Shown here one piece after another: positions 52,866-61,712 of a DNA stretch of 64,000 nucleotides (positions are counted from its first letter, which is position 1; each line of letters starts with the position of its first letter). The notes under the pieces were generated by a model. The model searched no databases. It worked only from the letters and a program-made list of their open reading frames with translations, and was not told the origin of the DNA. The translations under genes and the position numbers were made by a program. The DNA is from Pantoea sp. AS-PWVM4. Its GTDB lineage: Bacteria; Pseudomonadota; Gammaproteobacteria; Enterobacterales; Enterobacteriaceae. The stretch lies in contig NZ_ASZC01000020.1 of NCBI RefSeq assembly GCF_000468095.1, forward strand, positions 1 through 64,000, given 5' to 3'.

Positions 52866-54116
52866 ATGGAAAGCAAAGTAGTTGTTCCGGCGGAAGGTCA
52901 GAAAATCACCCTGGATCAGGGCAAACTGGTAGTACCTAATAACCCGATCATCCCCTACATTGAAGGTGACGGCATCGGTGTTGACGTTTCGCCTGTGATG
53001 CTGAAAGTGGTTGATGCCGCTGTGAAGAAAGCCTACAACGGCGAGCGAAAAATTTCCTGGATGGAAATTTACACCGGTGAGAAATCAGTAGAACTCTACG
53101 GCCAGGACGTCTGGCTGCCGCAGGAAACCCTCGATTTAATCAAAGAATATCGCGTTGCCATCAAAGGCCCGCTGACTACCCCGGTTGGTGGCGGTATTCG
53201 TTCTCTGAACGTTGCGCTGCGTCAGGAGCTGGACCTCTACGTATGTCTGCGTCCGGTACGCTACTACAAAGGCACCCCGAGCCCGGTAAAACGTCCTGAA
53301 GATACCGACATGGTGATCTTCCGTGAAAACTCCGAAGATATCTATGCCGGTATCGAGTGGAAAGCCGGTACGCCGGAAGCGGACAAAGTGATCAAGTTCC
53401 TGCGTGAAGAGATGGGCGTGAAGAAAATTCGCTTCCCGCAGCAGTGTGGCATCGGCGTGAAGCCGTGTTCAGAAGAAGGCACCAAACGTCTGGTGCGTGC
53501 CGCAGTGGAATACACCATCACTAACGATCGTGACTCCCTGACCCTGGTGCACAAAGGCAACATCATGAAGTTCACCGAAGGTTCTTTCAAAGACTGGGGC
53601 TACCAGCTGGTGAAAGAAGAGTTCGGCGGCGAACTGATCGATGGCGGTCCGTGGATGAAGTTCAAAAACCCGAACACCGGCAAAGAGATCATCGTGAAAG
53701 ACGTCATCGCTGACGCCTTCCTGCAACAGATCCTGCTGCGTCCGGCAGAGTACGACGTGATCGCCTGTATGAACCTGAACGGTGACTACATCTCTGACGC
53801 CCTGGCGGCGCAGGTTGGCGGTATCGGTATCGCACCGGGTGCCAACATCGGTGACGAATGTGCGCTGTTCGAAGCGACCCACGGTACTGCACCGAAATAT
53901 GCGGGTCAGGATAAAGTGAACCCAGGTTCCGTTATCCTCTCCGCTGAGATGATGCTGCGTCATCTGGAGTGGTTCGAAGCCGCAGACCTGATTGTTAAAG
54001 GCATGGAAGGCGCAATCGCCAACAAGACCGTGACCTATGACTTCGAACGTCTGATGGAAGGCGCTAAACTGCTGAAATGTTCAGAGTTTGGCGACGCGAT
54101 TATCGCGAATATGTAA
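52866..54116 (+). CDS. icd: NADP-dependent isocitrate dehydrogenase
   Basis: TCA-cycle oxidative decarboxylation of isocitrate, at the branch with the glyoxylate shunt. The 416-aa protein (E. coli length) has [10 protein letters not shown], the regulatory phosphoserine Ser113 in [12 protein letters not shown], the substrate Arg/Tyr block, and [17 protein letters not shown] with [10 protein letters not shown] for NADP. GGAGAGG precedes the ATG. The 3' end is the e14 prophage attachment site in E. coli; no duplicated icd end is visible downstream here. Confidence 0.98.
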   Translation: MESKVVVPAEGQKITLDQGKLVVPNNPIIPYIEGDGIGVDVSPVMLKVVDAAVKKAYNGERKISWMEIYTGEKSVELYGQDVWLPQETLDLIKEYRVAIKGPLTTPVGGGIRSLNVALRQELDLYVCLRPVRYYKGTPSPVKRPEDTDMVIFRENSEDIYAGIEWKAGTPEADKVIKFLREEMGVKKIRFPQQCGIGVKPCSEEGTKRLVRAAVEYTITNDRDSLTLVHKGNIMKFTEGSFKDWGYQLVKEEFGGELIDGGPWMKFKNPNTGKEIIVKDVIADAFLQQILLRPAEYDVIACMNLNGDYISDALAAQVGGIGIAPGANIGDECALFEATHGTAPKYAGQDKVNPGSVILSAEMMLRHLEWFEAADLIVKGMEGAIANKTVTYDFERLMEGAKLLKCSEFGDAIIANM

Positions 54117-54141
54117 TCTGCCTTAGCGGGTAGAGTGCAAA

Positions 54142-54168
54142 ACGGGAGCCAATGGCTCCCGTTTTTGT
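54142..54168 (+). terminator. icd terminator
   Basis: ACGGGAGCC (54142-54150) and GGCTCCCGT (54154-54162) form a perfect 9-bp stem with a 3-nt loop, followed by TTTTTGTT. Confidence 0.9.
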
Positions 54169-54317
54169 TGGTGCGGCATGCATTTGTGAAGAAACTAAAG
54201 GTCACTGAGGGAATGATCAGGATAAAACTCATGATGGCAGAAGGTATTGTGGAAGGCTGTCTGTTGATGTTTGATGTAAAACTGGAAATGGACCGCTCGC
54301 TTTAGAATTAGCATGTC

Positions 54318-54342
54318 ACAGCCCACTTAGTGGGCTGTTTGT
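54318..54342. terminator. Terminator hairpin between icd and the effector pair
   Basis: ACAGCCCAC and GTGGGCTGT pair perfectly with a 3-nt loop and then TTGTC. It lies 22 bp from the stop of the minus-strand gene that follows. Confidence 0.55.
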
Positions 54343-54363
54343 CCCGACGATAAAGCATACAGA

Positions 54364-54756
54364 CTATGGGAATAATCTGTCCTTTGCCTCCAGAAAAACC
54401 GCAAGAAGCATGAGGAAGGAATAGCAAACCGTGCAAATTATTAATAAACCTTTGAAGACCGGTAACCAGGACATTAATTTGATAGTGTCATTATCCGGAA
54501 AGGTGTATACATCACTGGCTTTCTCAACAAACAGTATGTTCTTTCTGTTCTTTAGTCGAAGGAAAAAGTAAGCCATAAGTGGTGCGCCAAAAAAGCCTAC
54601 CATGCAGCTAAATGAGTACGGAGCAGGAAACGTATATTTTCTTTGGAAGCGATTCAATAATTCGTAGTACTTGGGCCTGTTGATTGCATACCAGATGATT
54701 GAGGCGATAAAAGCCAGGCTGGCAACAATGATAACGGCGATTACAAAAATTTTCAT
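54364..54756 (-). CDS. Three-helix membrane protein, candidate immunity protein
   Basis: No family recognised. The 130-aa protein has three predicted transmembrane segments (about residues 1-24, 49-67 and 102-122) and a short polar loop with YTFPDNDTIK between the second and third. It starts 6 bp after the stop of the large glycine-zipper protein, so both are almost certainly co-transcribed. A small multi-pass inner-membrane protein directly after a predicted pore-forming toxin is the usual layout of an effector and its immunity protein. That role is inferred from position and topology only. Confidence 0.75.
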   Translation of the reverse strand: MKIFVIAVIIVASLAFIASIIWYAINRPKYYELLNRFQRKYTFPAPYSFSCMVGFFGAPLMAYFFLRLKNRKNILFVEKASDVYTFPDNDTIKLMSWLPVFKGLLIICTVCYSFLMLLAVFLEAKDRLFP

Positions 54757-54762
54757 TTGCTG

Positions 54763-55827
54763 TCAGATGTCCAGGTGTTTGTATATTGAATCCATAATCA
54801 AGTCAGCTGCGGAACTTCCAGCCAAACCTCCCGCAACAGAACCAACTGCGGCACAGGCGACACCACCGACACCGGCTGTTGCAATACCGATTCCGGTACA
54901 TATCCCAATACCAACAATAGAACCCAGGGCACCACCACCAACGCCACCGGCTGTTGAAGCAGTAAACGAAGTGTATTTTTTGAATGCCACTCTTTCGCAT
55001 TCATTCTCACGGCCTGTAGTGCAGCTCTTGACCACTTCATTTGTTGTGTTAGCAAAAGAAAAACCAATCCCAATGAATCCACCGTATTTGAGGAAACGTG
55101 CTGCTTTGGCTGCATTACCAACAAAATTCGAGTATCCCGGTATTCCACCGATACCAACAGTTGACCACTCATGAACGATCGAGCGGCTTGAAAGGTTTAA
55201 TGCTCTGCGCATATCTTCGTAAGGCCGAAGTTTAAGAGCATAACGGTTTAGAGACTTGAGAAGGGGTTTATTTACCAGTTCTTTCAGTTGGTTCAATAGC
55301 TGATTGCGCTCCACAAAGAATTGCTGACTTATAAGGGTGCCTTGTGTGCGGAATTGATTTTGGTAGCTGCCCTCGATTTTTTTCAGGGTCTGTTCTATAG
55401 AGGAATAGTATTTTTCGCCTGCATCTCCTACAGTACCGAAAATCTTGTCTCCGGCATTTGTCAGGCCCGCGATAACTCCGTAATACTTCTGCATGAAACT
55501 GGCTTCTTCTGTGCTGACTCCGTTCAAAGCCTGGTTTGTTTTTGTTTTGGCTTGCCTGAGTGCTGACAGCGCCTGCAAAGTCATTGGTGCTGGTGTATCA
55601 GGATCGGCAACAATCAATATCTGCCCGGGTTTTAACCAGGGTGTATCAGTATTCATTCTCATGAACATCTGAGCAGCTGGAGTGCGGGTATCTCTGAACA
55701 GTTCTCTGGCCTGATAATCAAGTGACCCAGGCCGCTCGACAATACAATAGCCCGGGGCCATATTACGTGCCATGCATCCATTCTCCGTCGGTTGTCGTAT
55801 GTATGGCGGTGCCACGTTCAATGCCAT
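54763..55827 (-). CDS. Putative pore-forming glycine-zipper effector
   Basis: Probable toxin, possibly delivered by a type VI secretion system; not a family I can name with certainty. Numbered from the furthest TTG (55833), residues 27-80 hold a LysM-like segment ending LKPGQILIVADPDTP. Residues 85-220 are polar and helical. There is a Gly-rich hydrophobic stretch at 226-262, and a long glycine zipper at 295-345 (GGVGGGALGS, GIGICTGIG, GSVAGGLAGS). There is no signal peptide. ATG 55827 has no ribosome-binding site, whereas an ATG at 55773 (MARNMAPGYC) has GGAG 9 nt upstream and may be the true start. Gly-zipper pore formers such as Tse4 of Pseudomonas are the nearest concept. Confidence 0.75.
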   Translation of the reverse strand: MALNVAPPYIRQPTENGCMARNMAPGYCIVERPGSLDYQARELFRDTRTPAAQMFMRMNTDTPWLKPGQILIVADPDTPAPMTLQALSALRQAKTKTNQALNGVSTEEASFMQKYYGVIAGLTNAGDKIFGTVGDAGEKYYSSIEQTLKKIEGSYQNQFRTQGTLISQQFFVERNQLLNQLKELVNKPLLKSLNRYALKLRPYEDMRRALNLSSRSIVHEWSTVGIGGIPGYSNFVGNAAKAARFLKYGGFIGIGFSFANTTNEVVKSCTTGRENECERVAFKKYTSFTASTAGGVGGGALGSIVGIGICTGIGIATAGVGGVACAAVGSVAGGLAGSSAADLIMDSIYKHLDI

Positions 55828-55833
55828 ACTCAA

Positions 55834-56144
55834 AAATTTCTAATTAATAGTAAATAATTCTCCAGCGTTACGCAAAAACTGTTGTAGCCAGTTACGAGTG
55901 GTCACTTAGTCATGCAGCTAAAACAGCGGAACCCTGCCAAATGGCGGGGTTATTTGCTATCGAGGGCGCGACATGTCACAGGTGTTGATACGTTGGACTG
56001 GATATGAATGTAGGAATCGAGCCAGAAAAGTTTTGAAAATCGCTATCGAGGTCCGCAATTTGATATATATGGTTCCAACACTCTTTAATGGCCGAAATAG
56101 TTCCTGAACGGGTGTTTTAGTTTTGAATTACATAATTTCGTGGC
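55834..56144. other. Gene-free gap upstream of the effector
   Basis: No credible gene is seen in these 311 bp. The only clear structure is a 10-bp hairpin AACCCTGCCA / TGGCGGGGTT (55930-55951, one G-T pair) followed by ATTTGC, perhaps a plus-strand terminator. Promoter for the effector pair must lie here or within the first codons. Confidence 0.5.
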
Positions 56145-56330
56145 TTAACTTTTTTTTGACCCATCATAGTTCATTATTGCATCGGCAATGATTGTCCCTT
56201 GGGAAACACCTTTCTCCCGGGCCAGTAACTCTATCTTCTCGATGGCAGTCAAAGAGAGTTTATAGGTTTTAGGTTTAAATCCACGCTTCTCATCGCTGCG
56301 TTTCTGAATGCTACTTGCTGATTGAATCAT
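56145..56330 (-). CDS. Small ribbon-helix-helix-like protein
   Basis: The 61-aa basic protein contains KTYKLSLTAIEKIELLAREKG (one strand and two helices, the ribbon-helix-helix/CopG pattern), then VSQGTIIADAIMNYDG. Such proteins are DNA-binding repressors or antitoxins. The expected toxin partner is not adjacent on either side. AAGGG precedes the ATG. Family membership is inferred from pattern. Confidence 0.65.
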   Translation of the reverse strand: MIQSASSIQKRSDEKRGFKPKTYKLSLTAIEKIELLAREKGVSQGTIIADAIMNYDGSKKS

Positions 56331-56980
56331 ATTATAACCCTTATGAGGTAGCGCGAAATCAGGCGGTAATCATTATCAGTTGGATTGGCTTAAATCATCA
56401 TGGCGATGCCTGTATAAACCATCCCAAGTGAGACCTAACTATAGCTTTCAAATTTAGAATTGGCTTGGCTTTAATGAGGTTTTGTTGATGAGATTTATTG
56501 CTGTTAAAAATCTATTTTTTCAATAATGTGCGTGATTGTTCTCTTAATCACAATTTCTAAAAACATCATTAATGTTGTAAGTGTTAAGGGCCAAAGGAAG
56601 AAGACTTAAGCTTTCTTCCGTAATTCATAAGCCCCTGTGGTTGACGAACCGAGAAATTAATTGCCGGTGCGCGTCGGGGTTTTCATTATCAGAGGGCGCA
56701 TAGGTGTGCTCTTGTTCATTTTTACCCTTTCAATAACTAAGCCAGTGTGAGTGACGTACATAAGCAACGCTGAGGTAACTATTCTTTGATACTACAGGCA
56801 GCACCGATCGTAACCACGGAGGTTAGAGGCCATGAAAATGTCAGCAACTGGCTGCTCCTGAGCCTGTCACTCAAACACACGATACTTTTGTTACAAAACG
56901 CCGTCACGGAATGCTGATCTTCAGGGTGCAGATGCGTTACCCTCTTGGCCCTCTTTGAGTTGTTGCGTAGGTATGCTGTT
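56331..56980. other. 650-bp AT-rich gene-poor region
   Basis: No gene with a convincing ribosome-binding site was found on either strand. The first half is AT-rich, unlike the flanking backbone. The second half carries a 42-bp element that recurs at 57743. A minus-strand frame across 56779-57090 is a shadow of the downstream lipoprotein gene. Confidence 0.5.
56724..56765. repeat. 42-bp repeated element, copy A
   Basis: Identical at 33 of 42 ungapped positions to 57743-57784; shared core CTAAGCCA-T-G-GAGTG-CG and AT/ATAAGC at the end. Copy A is about 215 bp upstream of a lipoprotein gene; copy B is about 155 bp upstream of a small membrane-protein gene. Confidence 0.6.
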
Positions 56981-57610
56981 TTGAAACGTTGGGTTTTACT
57001 GATTTTTGCTTTTGTTTTATCAAGTTGCACCGGACACGGTTCAACGGAGACGGTACTGAAATCTAAACAGCCGTCAGGTCCCTTACTCAAGAACGATGAT
57101 CCTTATGTGCCGCTGGAAAGCGCTGATTTGAGTAAGCTGCCGACCGAACTTGAGCCAGTTTCGCGAGAGATAATGACATTGAATCCCATGATCAAACTCT
57201 CAGCGAAAAGAAATCCGGCCGAGGCAAAAGTCATGACTCCCGCGGAGTTTCCGGTTTCACTCCTTTTCAGCTCAGTAGAAACAGACATTTCGAATTGCGA
57301 AAGGTACAGCCAGGGCAAAATACGTCTGCAATGCCGGAACCTTGCCTACACGGCTGTTCGTGATTTCGTGTCGATGATGCGCGACAGTCGAATAAACGCC
57401 TATCTCAAGCAGGCCGTGATAGATGACCTTAAAAGCGATCATTATCTGAACCTGTTTAACGCCTCCCGGTTAGCGTATGAAGTGGCGGAGAGCTGTAAGC
57501 AGAAGCACCAGGGCGGCTATGTGCGCCTTTACTGGCATGCCGTGCCGTGCAATGGTCAAGGCGAAAAACTGTCTTTCATGGATGCCCGTCGCAAAAAGTT
57601 GATTAATTAA
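56981..57610 (+). CDS. Lipoprotein of unknown function
   Basis: Predicted envelope lipoprotein; family not recognised. I choose TTG 56981 because it gives the textbook signal MKRWVLLIFAFVLSSC, with lipobox LSSC; an upstream TTG at 56945 would add 12 residues before it. The mature part (about 190 aa) has a Pro/Ser-rich stretch, then a helical domain with conserved-looking Cys pairs (ISNCERYSQGKIRLQCRNLA, and SCKQKHQGGYVRLYWHAVPC). This suggests disulfides in the periplasm. It is alone on its strand between two repeat copies. Confidence 0.75.
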   Translation: MKRWVLLIFAFVLSSCTGHGSTETVLKSKQPSGPLLKNDDPYVPLESADLSKLPTELEPVSREIMTLNPMIKLSAKRNPAEAKVMTPAEFPVSLLFSSVETDISNCERYSQGKIRLQCRNLAYTAVRDFVSMMRDSRINAYLKQAVIDDLKSDHYLNLFNASRLAYEVAESCKQKHQGGYVRLYWHAVPCNGQGEKLSFMDARRKKLIN

Positions 57611-57716
57611 TCCAGTCCCCATGTCATGGTGAGCCGCTGACAGAACGCGCGCACTTTTGATCAAAGTGATAATTATTTAGCTAATAATAAGCATGGCAAT
57701 AAAAGTTAAGTTTTTA

Positions 57717-57836
57717 GCGCGGATTTTTGAGATGATTCTTATGCCCCTTCAAGAGCTAAGCCATTGCGAGTGCCGGAGATAAGCGCCGGGTGGGGCATTA
57801 CCTCTTCTCTGGCGATGCGACAGATCGCGCCGCCAC
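57717..57836. repeat. Decayed REP-like arms enclosing copy B
   Basis: The left fragment GCGCGGATTTTT (57717-57728) and right arm GCGACAGATCGCGCCGCCAC (57817-57836) match the ends of the REP-like family in convergent orientation. The spacer is about 88 bp and includes the 42-bp element copy B. The surrounding gap 57611-57939 contains no gene. Confidence 0.5.
57743..57784. repeat. 42-bp repeated element, copy B
   Basis: Second copy of the element at 56724-56765 (33 of 42 identical), in the same orientation, lying inside decayed REP-like arms. Confidence 0.6.
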
Positions 57837-57939
57837 GATCCATCCGCAAAATTTTGAGCCAGTTAACATACACAGACAACATTTCGTGTCATCTCGCGTA
57901 CAAACCGCTATCGTCAGCGCTCATCTAAAGGAGGGTACG

Positions 57940-58137
57940 ATGCAGGGCGTGATGAAATTTGTTAAAGGCTGGCTGCTGTTTTCGCTGCTATGGGGCATTT
58001 TTATGTGGTTCGTCTCCTGGCAGAGTCAAGGCAAAGAACCTGGCATGGCGGTAGTCATGAGCCTGTATGCAGGCTTGATCTACCAGGCCTTGATAACCAT
58101 GGTGGCGCGCTATAAGGCACGTAAATCACAGGCATAA
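57940..58137 (+). CDS. Small two-helix membrane protein
   Basis: The 65-aa protein starts at ATG 57940 behind a near-perfect AAGGAGGGT. It has two predicted transmembrane helices (about residues 9-27 and 36-56) separated by SQGKEPG, and a basic C-terminus RYKARKSQA. Family not recognised. A longer in-frame reading from 57790 crosses repeat DNA and is rejected. Confidence 0.7.
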   Translation: MQGVMKFVKGWLLFSLLWGIFMWFVSWQSQGKEPGMAVVMSLYAGLIYQALITMVARYKARKSQA

Positions 58138-58247
58138 TTGTTCGCATCTGCTCAATGCTGCCCACGTAGCTTTGCGTGGCGCTGACATTAATTTGCATCG
58201 GTTCAGGCACGCTGGTCGCACTTTTGGATCATTGTGCAGGTGAGTTG

Positions 58248-58451
58248 ATGATGAGGAAGATGCCGCTGGCCGCCTGGTTTTTTCTGCTGTTGTCGTTTGG
58301 GTCATGCGCGCAACCGTTACCAGGGCCGCCACATATGCATGCATACAGTGGCCGCCACCTTGATGCCGGCAACAGTGGCATAGCGGATGTGGCGGAAACG
58401 CCGGATGAACACATCCAGGAACGGCGGGATGAGGTGGGGTACCACCAATAA
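58248..58451 (+). CDS. Small putative lipoprotein
   Basis: 67 aa from ATG 58248 (AGGTGAG upstream). The N-terminus MMRKMPLAAWFFLLLSFGSC has a lipoprotein signal with a Cys after FGS. The rest is a short polar His/Asp-rich tail (MHAYSGRHLDAGNSGIAD). No family recognised; small size keeps confidence modest. Confidence 0.5.
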   Translation: MMRKMPLAAWFFLLLSFGSCAQPLPGPPHMHAYSGRHLDAGNSGIADVAETPDEHIQERRDEVGYHQ

Positions 58452-58480
58452 AAAAGCTGCGGTAGACGCTACCGCAGCTT
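58451..58480 (-). terminator. Chitinase gene terminator
   Basis: AAGCTGCGGTAG (58454-58465) and its exact inverse (58469-58480) form a 12-bp stem. On the minus strand it is followed by TTTTT, 30 bases past the chitinase stop. Confidence 0.85.
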
Positions 58481-58509
58481 AGGTCATGATTAAGCGAGTT
58501 GCTGCTTAA

Positions 58510-61500
58510 TTATTTGTGGTATTTCCACGCCTGAGTCCAGCTGATACCGACTTCTGGCTCATAATGCAGCTGAGACCATTGTCCTGTCTGGCTACACCAG
58601 CCTGCTACCACGCACTCAAACACTTTACCTTTGTGGGTCACCACATCACCGGCTTTGTAGTTGTTGCCATAAGCCCAGGCTGGATAACCTGCGGAACCCG
58701 ATAACGCCGGAACCGTAAAGTTTTCCATCAACTGACGCGTCTCTTTACCTGCGGTGACGTCCACCTTCAGATTCATCAGCTGAGGACTGCTGGTTTTTTC
58801 CACTGAGAAGGTGAAATAAGACAGTCCGTTGGTGCTTTCCTGAGTACCACCCATTGGCGACCATGAGTAATTCGGTTTGCTGGTTGGTGTCTGAGAAGAT
58901 GCCACGGTACCTGTAATGAAGTATCTGTTGCCTTCGTCTTTGAATTGCAGACCTAACTTCATGCCATTGATAAATGCCTGATCGTTATTCTGCACTTCCT
59001 GAGTCACTTTCACCGCGTGTGTTTGAGTGGCAGAACGCGCACCTTTCACACTGCTGGCTGTCACTTCAGCAATATAATCTCCCGCAGCCAGACCCGCTTT
59101 GATCTGTCCGTTCTGATCGATACCATTGGCAACGACTTGTGCACCTTGCTTCAGCGTCCATGCATAAGTCACCTGATCAAAGTTAGCTTCGGCTTCCAGT
59201 TTAACCGGATTTGCTGAGGCCATATTATTCGAACCACTAATGGAAACGGCAGGTTTTACAACATTCACGGTGACGAAAGCTTCGCCAGATTTTTTGTCGC
59301 CATTGGTTGCGGTTACACGGAATTTCGCAGAGACATCAAACAGATTTTTCGGTACGACGATTTCAGCTGACGCTTTATCGTAAGACTTCAGATAAATATC
59401 GCTGTTGCCCTCAATACGTTCCCATTTCCAGGTCACAGAATCCTGGTTGCTGCCAGCAATTACCGGGTAGCCAAAGCCATAGTCACTGGTGCCCACCACA
59501 TTGATGCTGGTTTTATCCAGTGTAACGGTAGGTGCCTGGCTTTCCGGAGTTTCCGGTACTTCTGGGGTGCTTGAGTTGCAATAGTTCTGACCGTTGAAGT
59601 TGTACGCGACGGGACCGGACATGCTCTCGTCCACTTTGGTCGGTACGCCATTCTGTGAGTCAATGACTTTGGTATCCACAACGCCGTTATAATCTTCGCT
59701 GAAGTTGTAGTAGCTGCCATTAGCCTGCTTGTTACATACTGCGGCGTTCATACTGTTCAGAATCAAACCATTGTCATTACTTGCCGCCCAGGCAAACATG
59801 CCACCCAGTTTGTATTTCTTCACCAGGTCGCCTTTCGCAATCACGGAACGCTGGGAATCGAAGGTTTCAACCTGTGCGGTTGGGTTACCATTGACTTTAG
59901 CGATGGGTTTCCAGATATACGCGGCTTCAGCCTGTTTATCGTAGTAAACGTCCTGTTTCTTGCTGATGATGTTATCGTACAGCTCACGATAATCGGTCAC
60001 GCCATGCTCATAGGAACCGTTGCTGCCAAGCCCTTTACGACTCACTTCTTCACCGTTGGCGATACCATGCCAGAACAGTTTATCGTGTTCCTGTTTCACA
60101 CTGACGCTATGCCAGCCACGGCTGTAAGCCGCTGCACCCACCACCAGTTTCTCTGATGGGAAGTTCGGGTTGTTGTCCAGAATGGCTTTCACTGCGCCTT
60201 CGGTGCTGAATCCGCGCTGCGTTTGCTCGCCAGTCATATCGTTGCCCTGGCCATCAATGATGATGTTACCGGCTTCGTCTTTGACTTTATCCTGACCACC
60301 CTGCTGGTAATATGTCCCGGCGATCGGTTTGGCATAGACGGCAGCCTGGTGACCCGGGTTGCGTGCGAAGGCACCGTACATGTCGTAGGTCATGATATTG
60401 ATGAAATCAAAATCATCTTTCAGGCTGTTAAAGTCGATCGCGGCGAGTTTTGCCGGTGATGCACTGACGGCTGCACTCAACTGCTTACGCTGTGCACCGC
60501 TATATTTGGCATCCATCGCTTTACGCAGTTCTTTGACCAGCGCGGTATAGCGTTCTTTTTCTTTCTGATAACCATCGGTGGCCAGATTGCCCATCGCTGA
60601 CGGTCCGGTAGAACCGACAAATTCCCAGTCAAGGTCAATACCATCCACGAACGGGTTTTCGCTGAGGAAGTTCATCACTGAGTTAACGAAGATATCGCGA
60701 CCTTCTTTGGTTTCGACCATCGCATGGAACGGCGCACTCATCGACCAGCCGCCGATGGAGACCATCACGTTCAGCTGCGGATTCGCTTTCTTCATTCTTT
60801 CCAGCGCTTTCAGGCCATAATAAGACGCTTGCGGATCGTAGCGGGTGACATTGAAATCGCCCTGCTGTTTAGCCGGGGTATCGTTGCCTTGCCAGCTGGT
60901 ATCGCCGCTTTCTGTCGGCAGGTTGCCCTGGCCGCACATGCCTTTGAGGATTTTCTGTCCGCGTTCATTACCTTCTGCTACCAGGCCGGTGTTGCCGGTG
61001 CTGGGCAGGGTGACATTGCCGGGTCGTTGTGCACCAAAATCACACAGGCCAAGGAAGCTCCAGAAAATGTGTGTCAGGTTTTTGGCCGGAACTAAATCAG
61101 CCGAGAACGAGCGTTCCCAGTAGGCCCACTCGTCATAATACATCCCAACAATCTTGTTGCTGTTCAGTTGGAAAGGGACGTTCTTTTCCAGATTGGCGGC
61201 AAAACCATTCTCGTTCTCTTTGAGAATCATTTCATTGCTGTTACCCGATGACGGATAAATGTCACCTGGCTTCGCGTATTCAACTTTATAGACTTGATAG
61301 TTCTTCGGGCTATGCGGATGCAGCCCTTCCATATCATTACTCCAGGCTTTCCACTGGATTTTGGTTTTGAGTCGCTCACCACGATGGCGGCTGACTTCAC
61401 CTGCGGAGCCATGAAGATCGGCACTGATTTTTCCGCTTTCTTCTGGTGTTACTTCAACTGCAAATACATTGCTGCCATAAATTGCAGATAGCGTCGCTAT

Positions 61501-61524
61501 CGCAATAATTGATAACTTCTTCAC
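58510..61524 (-). CDS. Secreted GH18 chitinase with carbohydrate-binding module
   Basis: Predicted extracellular chitinase. The start is GTG 61524, with GGAG 7 nt upstream, giving a signal peptide (M)KKLSIIAIATLSAIYGSNVFA. The 1004-aa protein has an N-terminal module (about 25-120), then a GH18 barrel (about 125-640) with SIGGWSMS (256-263) and the catalytic motif DGIDLDWE ending at Glu301. Two or three Ig/PKD-like beta modules lie between about 690 and 940, and a C-terminal chitin-binding CBM5/12 (last 60 residues, YPAWAYGNNYKAGDVVTHKG, with several Trp). Larger than typical bacterial ChiA. Export beyond the periplasm would need a type II system not seen here. Likely substrates are fungal wall or insect chitin. 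Confidence 0.9.
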   Translation of the reverse strand: MKKLSIIAIATLSAIYGSNVFAVEVTPEESGKISADLHGSAGEVSRHRGERLKTKIQWKAWSNDMEGLHPHSPKNYQVYKVEYAKPGDIYPSSGNSNEMILKENENGFAANLEKNVPFQLNSNKIVGMYYDEWAYWERSFSADLVPAKNLTHIFWSFLGLCDFGAQRPGNVTLPSTGNTGLVAEGNERGQKILKGMCGQGNLPTESGDTSWQGNDTPAKQQGDFNVTRYDPQASYYGLKALERMKKANPQLNVMVSIGGWSMSAPFHAMVETKEGRDIFVNSVMNFLSENPFVDGIDLDWEFVGSTGPSAMGNLATDGYQKEKERYTALVKELRKAMDAKYSGAQRKQLSAAVSASPAKLAAIDFNSLKDDFDFINIMTYDMYGAFARNPGHQAAVYAKPIAGTYYQQGGQDKVKDEAGNIIIDGQGNDMTGEQTQRGFSTEGAVKAILDNNPNFPSEKLVVGAAAYSRGWHSVSVKQEHDKLFWHGIANGEEVSRKGLGSNGSYEHGVTDYRELYDNIISKKQDVYYDKQAEAAYIWKPIAKVNGNPTAQVETFDSQRSVIAKGDLVKKYKLGGMFAWAASNDNGLILNSMNAAVCNKQANGSYYNFSEDYNGVVDTKVIDSQNGVPTKVDESMSGPVAYNFNGQNYCNSSTPEVPETPESQAPTVTLDKTSINVVGTSDYGFGYPVIAGSNQDSVTWKWERIEGNSDIYLKSYDKASAEIVVPKNLFDVSAKFRVTATNGDKKSGEAFVTVNVVKPAVSISGSNNMASANPVKLEAEANFDQVTYAWTLKQGAQVVANGIDQNGQIKAGLAAGDYIAEVTASSVKGARSATQTHAVKVTQEVQNNDQAFINGMKLGLQFKDEGNRYFITGTVASSQTPTSKPNYSWSPMGGTQESTNGLSYFTFSVEKTSSPQLMNLKVDVTAGKETRQLMENFTVPALSGSAGYPAWAYGNNYKAGDVVTHKGKVFECVVAGWCSQTGQWSQLHYEPEVGISWTQAWKYHK

Positions 61525-61712
61525 TGAACATCTCCATTGTATAATTCGATGAAAATAATAAATAAAATGCTCAGGGAATAAGTTGAGAGGATTCTCTGTG
61601 AACAATAGAAATGAGGAGGGAATTAAAGAGAACTCAGGCAAAGCCGAATATTTTAAAACATAAACTTACATTCACTGAATTAAGTTTGCGCCTCCATGCG
61701 CAAATCAAACGC

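Noticed and set aside
54213-54305. 30-codon frame between the icd terminator and the next hairpin
   Set aside because: GAGG is only 2 nt from the ATG, the peptide matches nothing known, and it may be a remnant. Not enough to call a gene.
54117-54363. Possible e14-like attachment site after icd
   Set aside because: No repeat of the icd 3' end and no integrase were seen in the window.
56145-56330. Toxin-antitoxin module with the ribbon-helix-helix protein as antitoxin
   Set aside because: No toxin-sized gene lies adjacent on the same strand, so only an orphan DNA-binding protein is supported.
56331-56980. Type I toxin-antitoxin (hok/ldr-like) locus in the AT-rich gap
   Set aside because: Short frames exist (for example a 9-codon one near 56832) but none encodes a hydrophobic toxin-like peptide with a ribosome-binding site.
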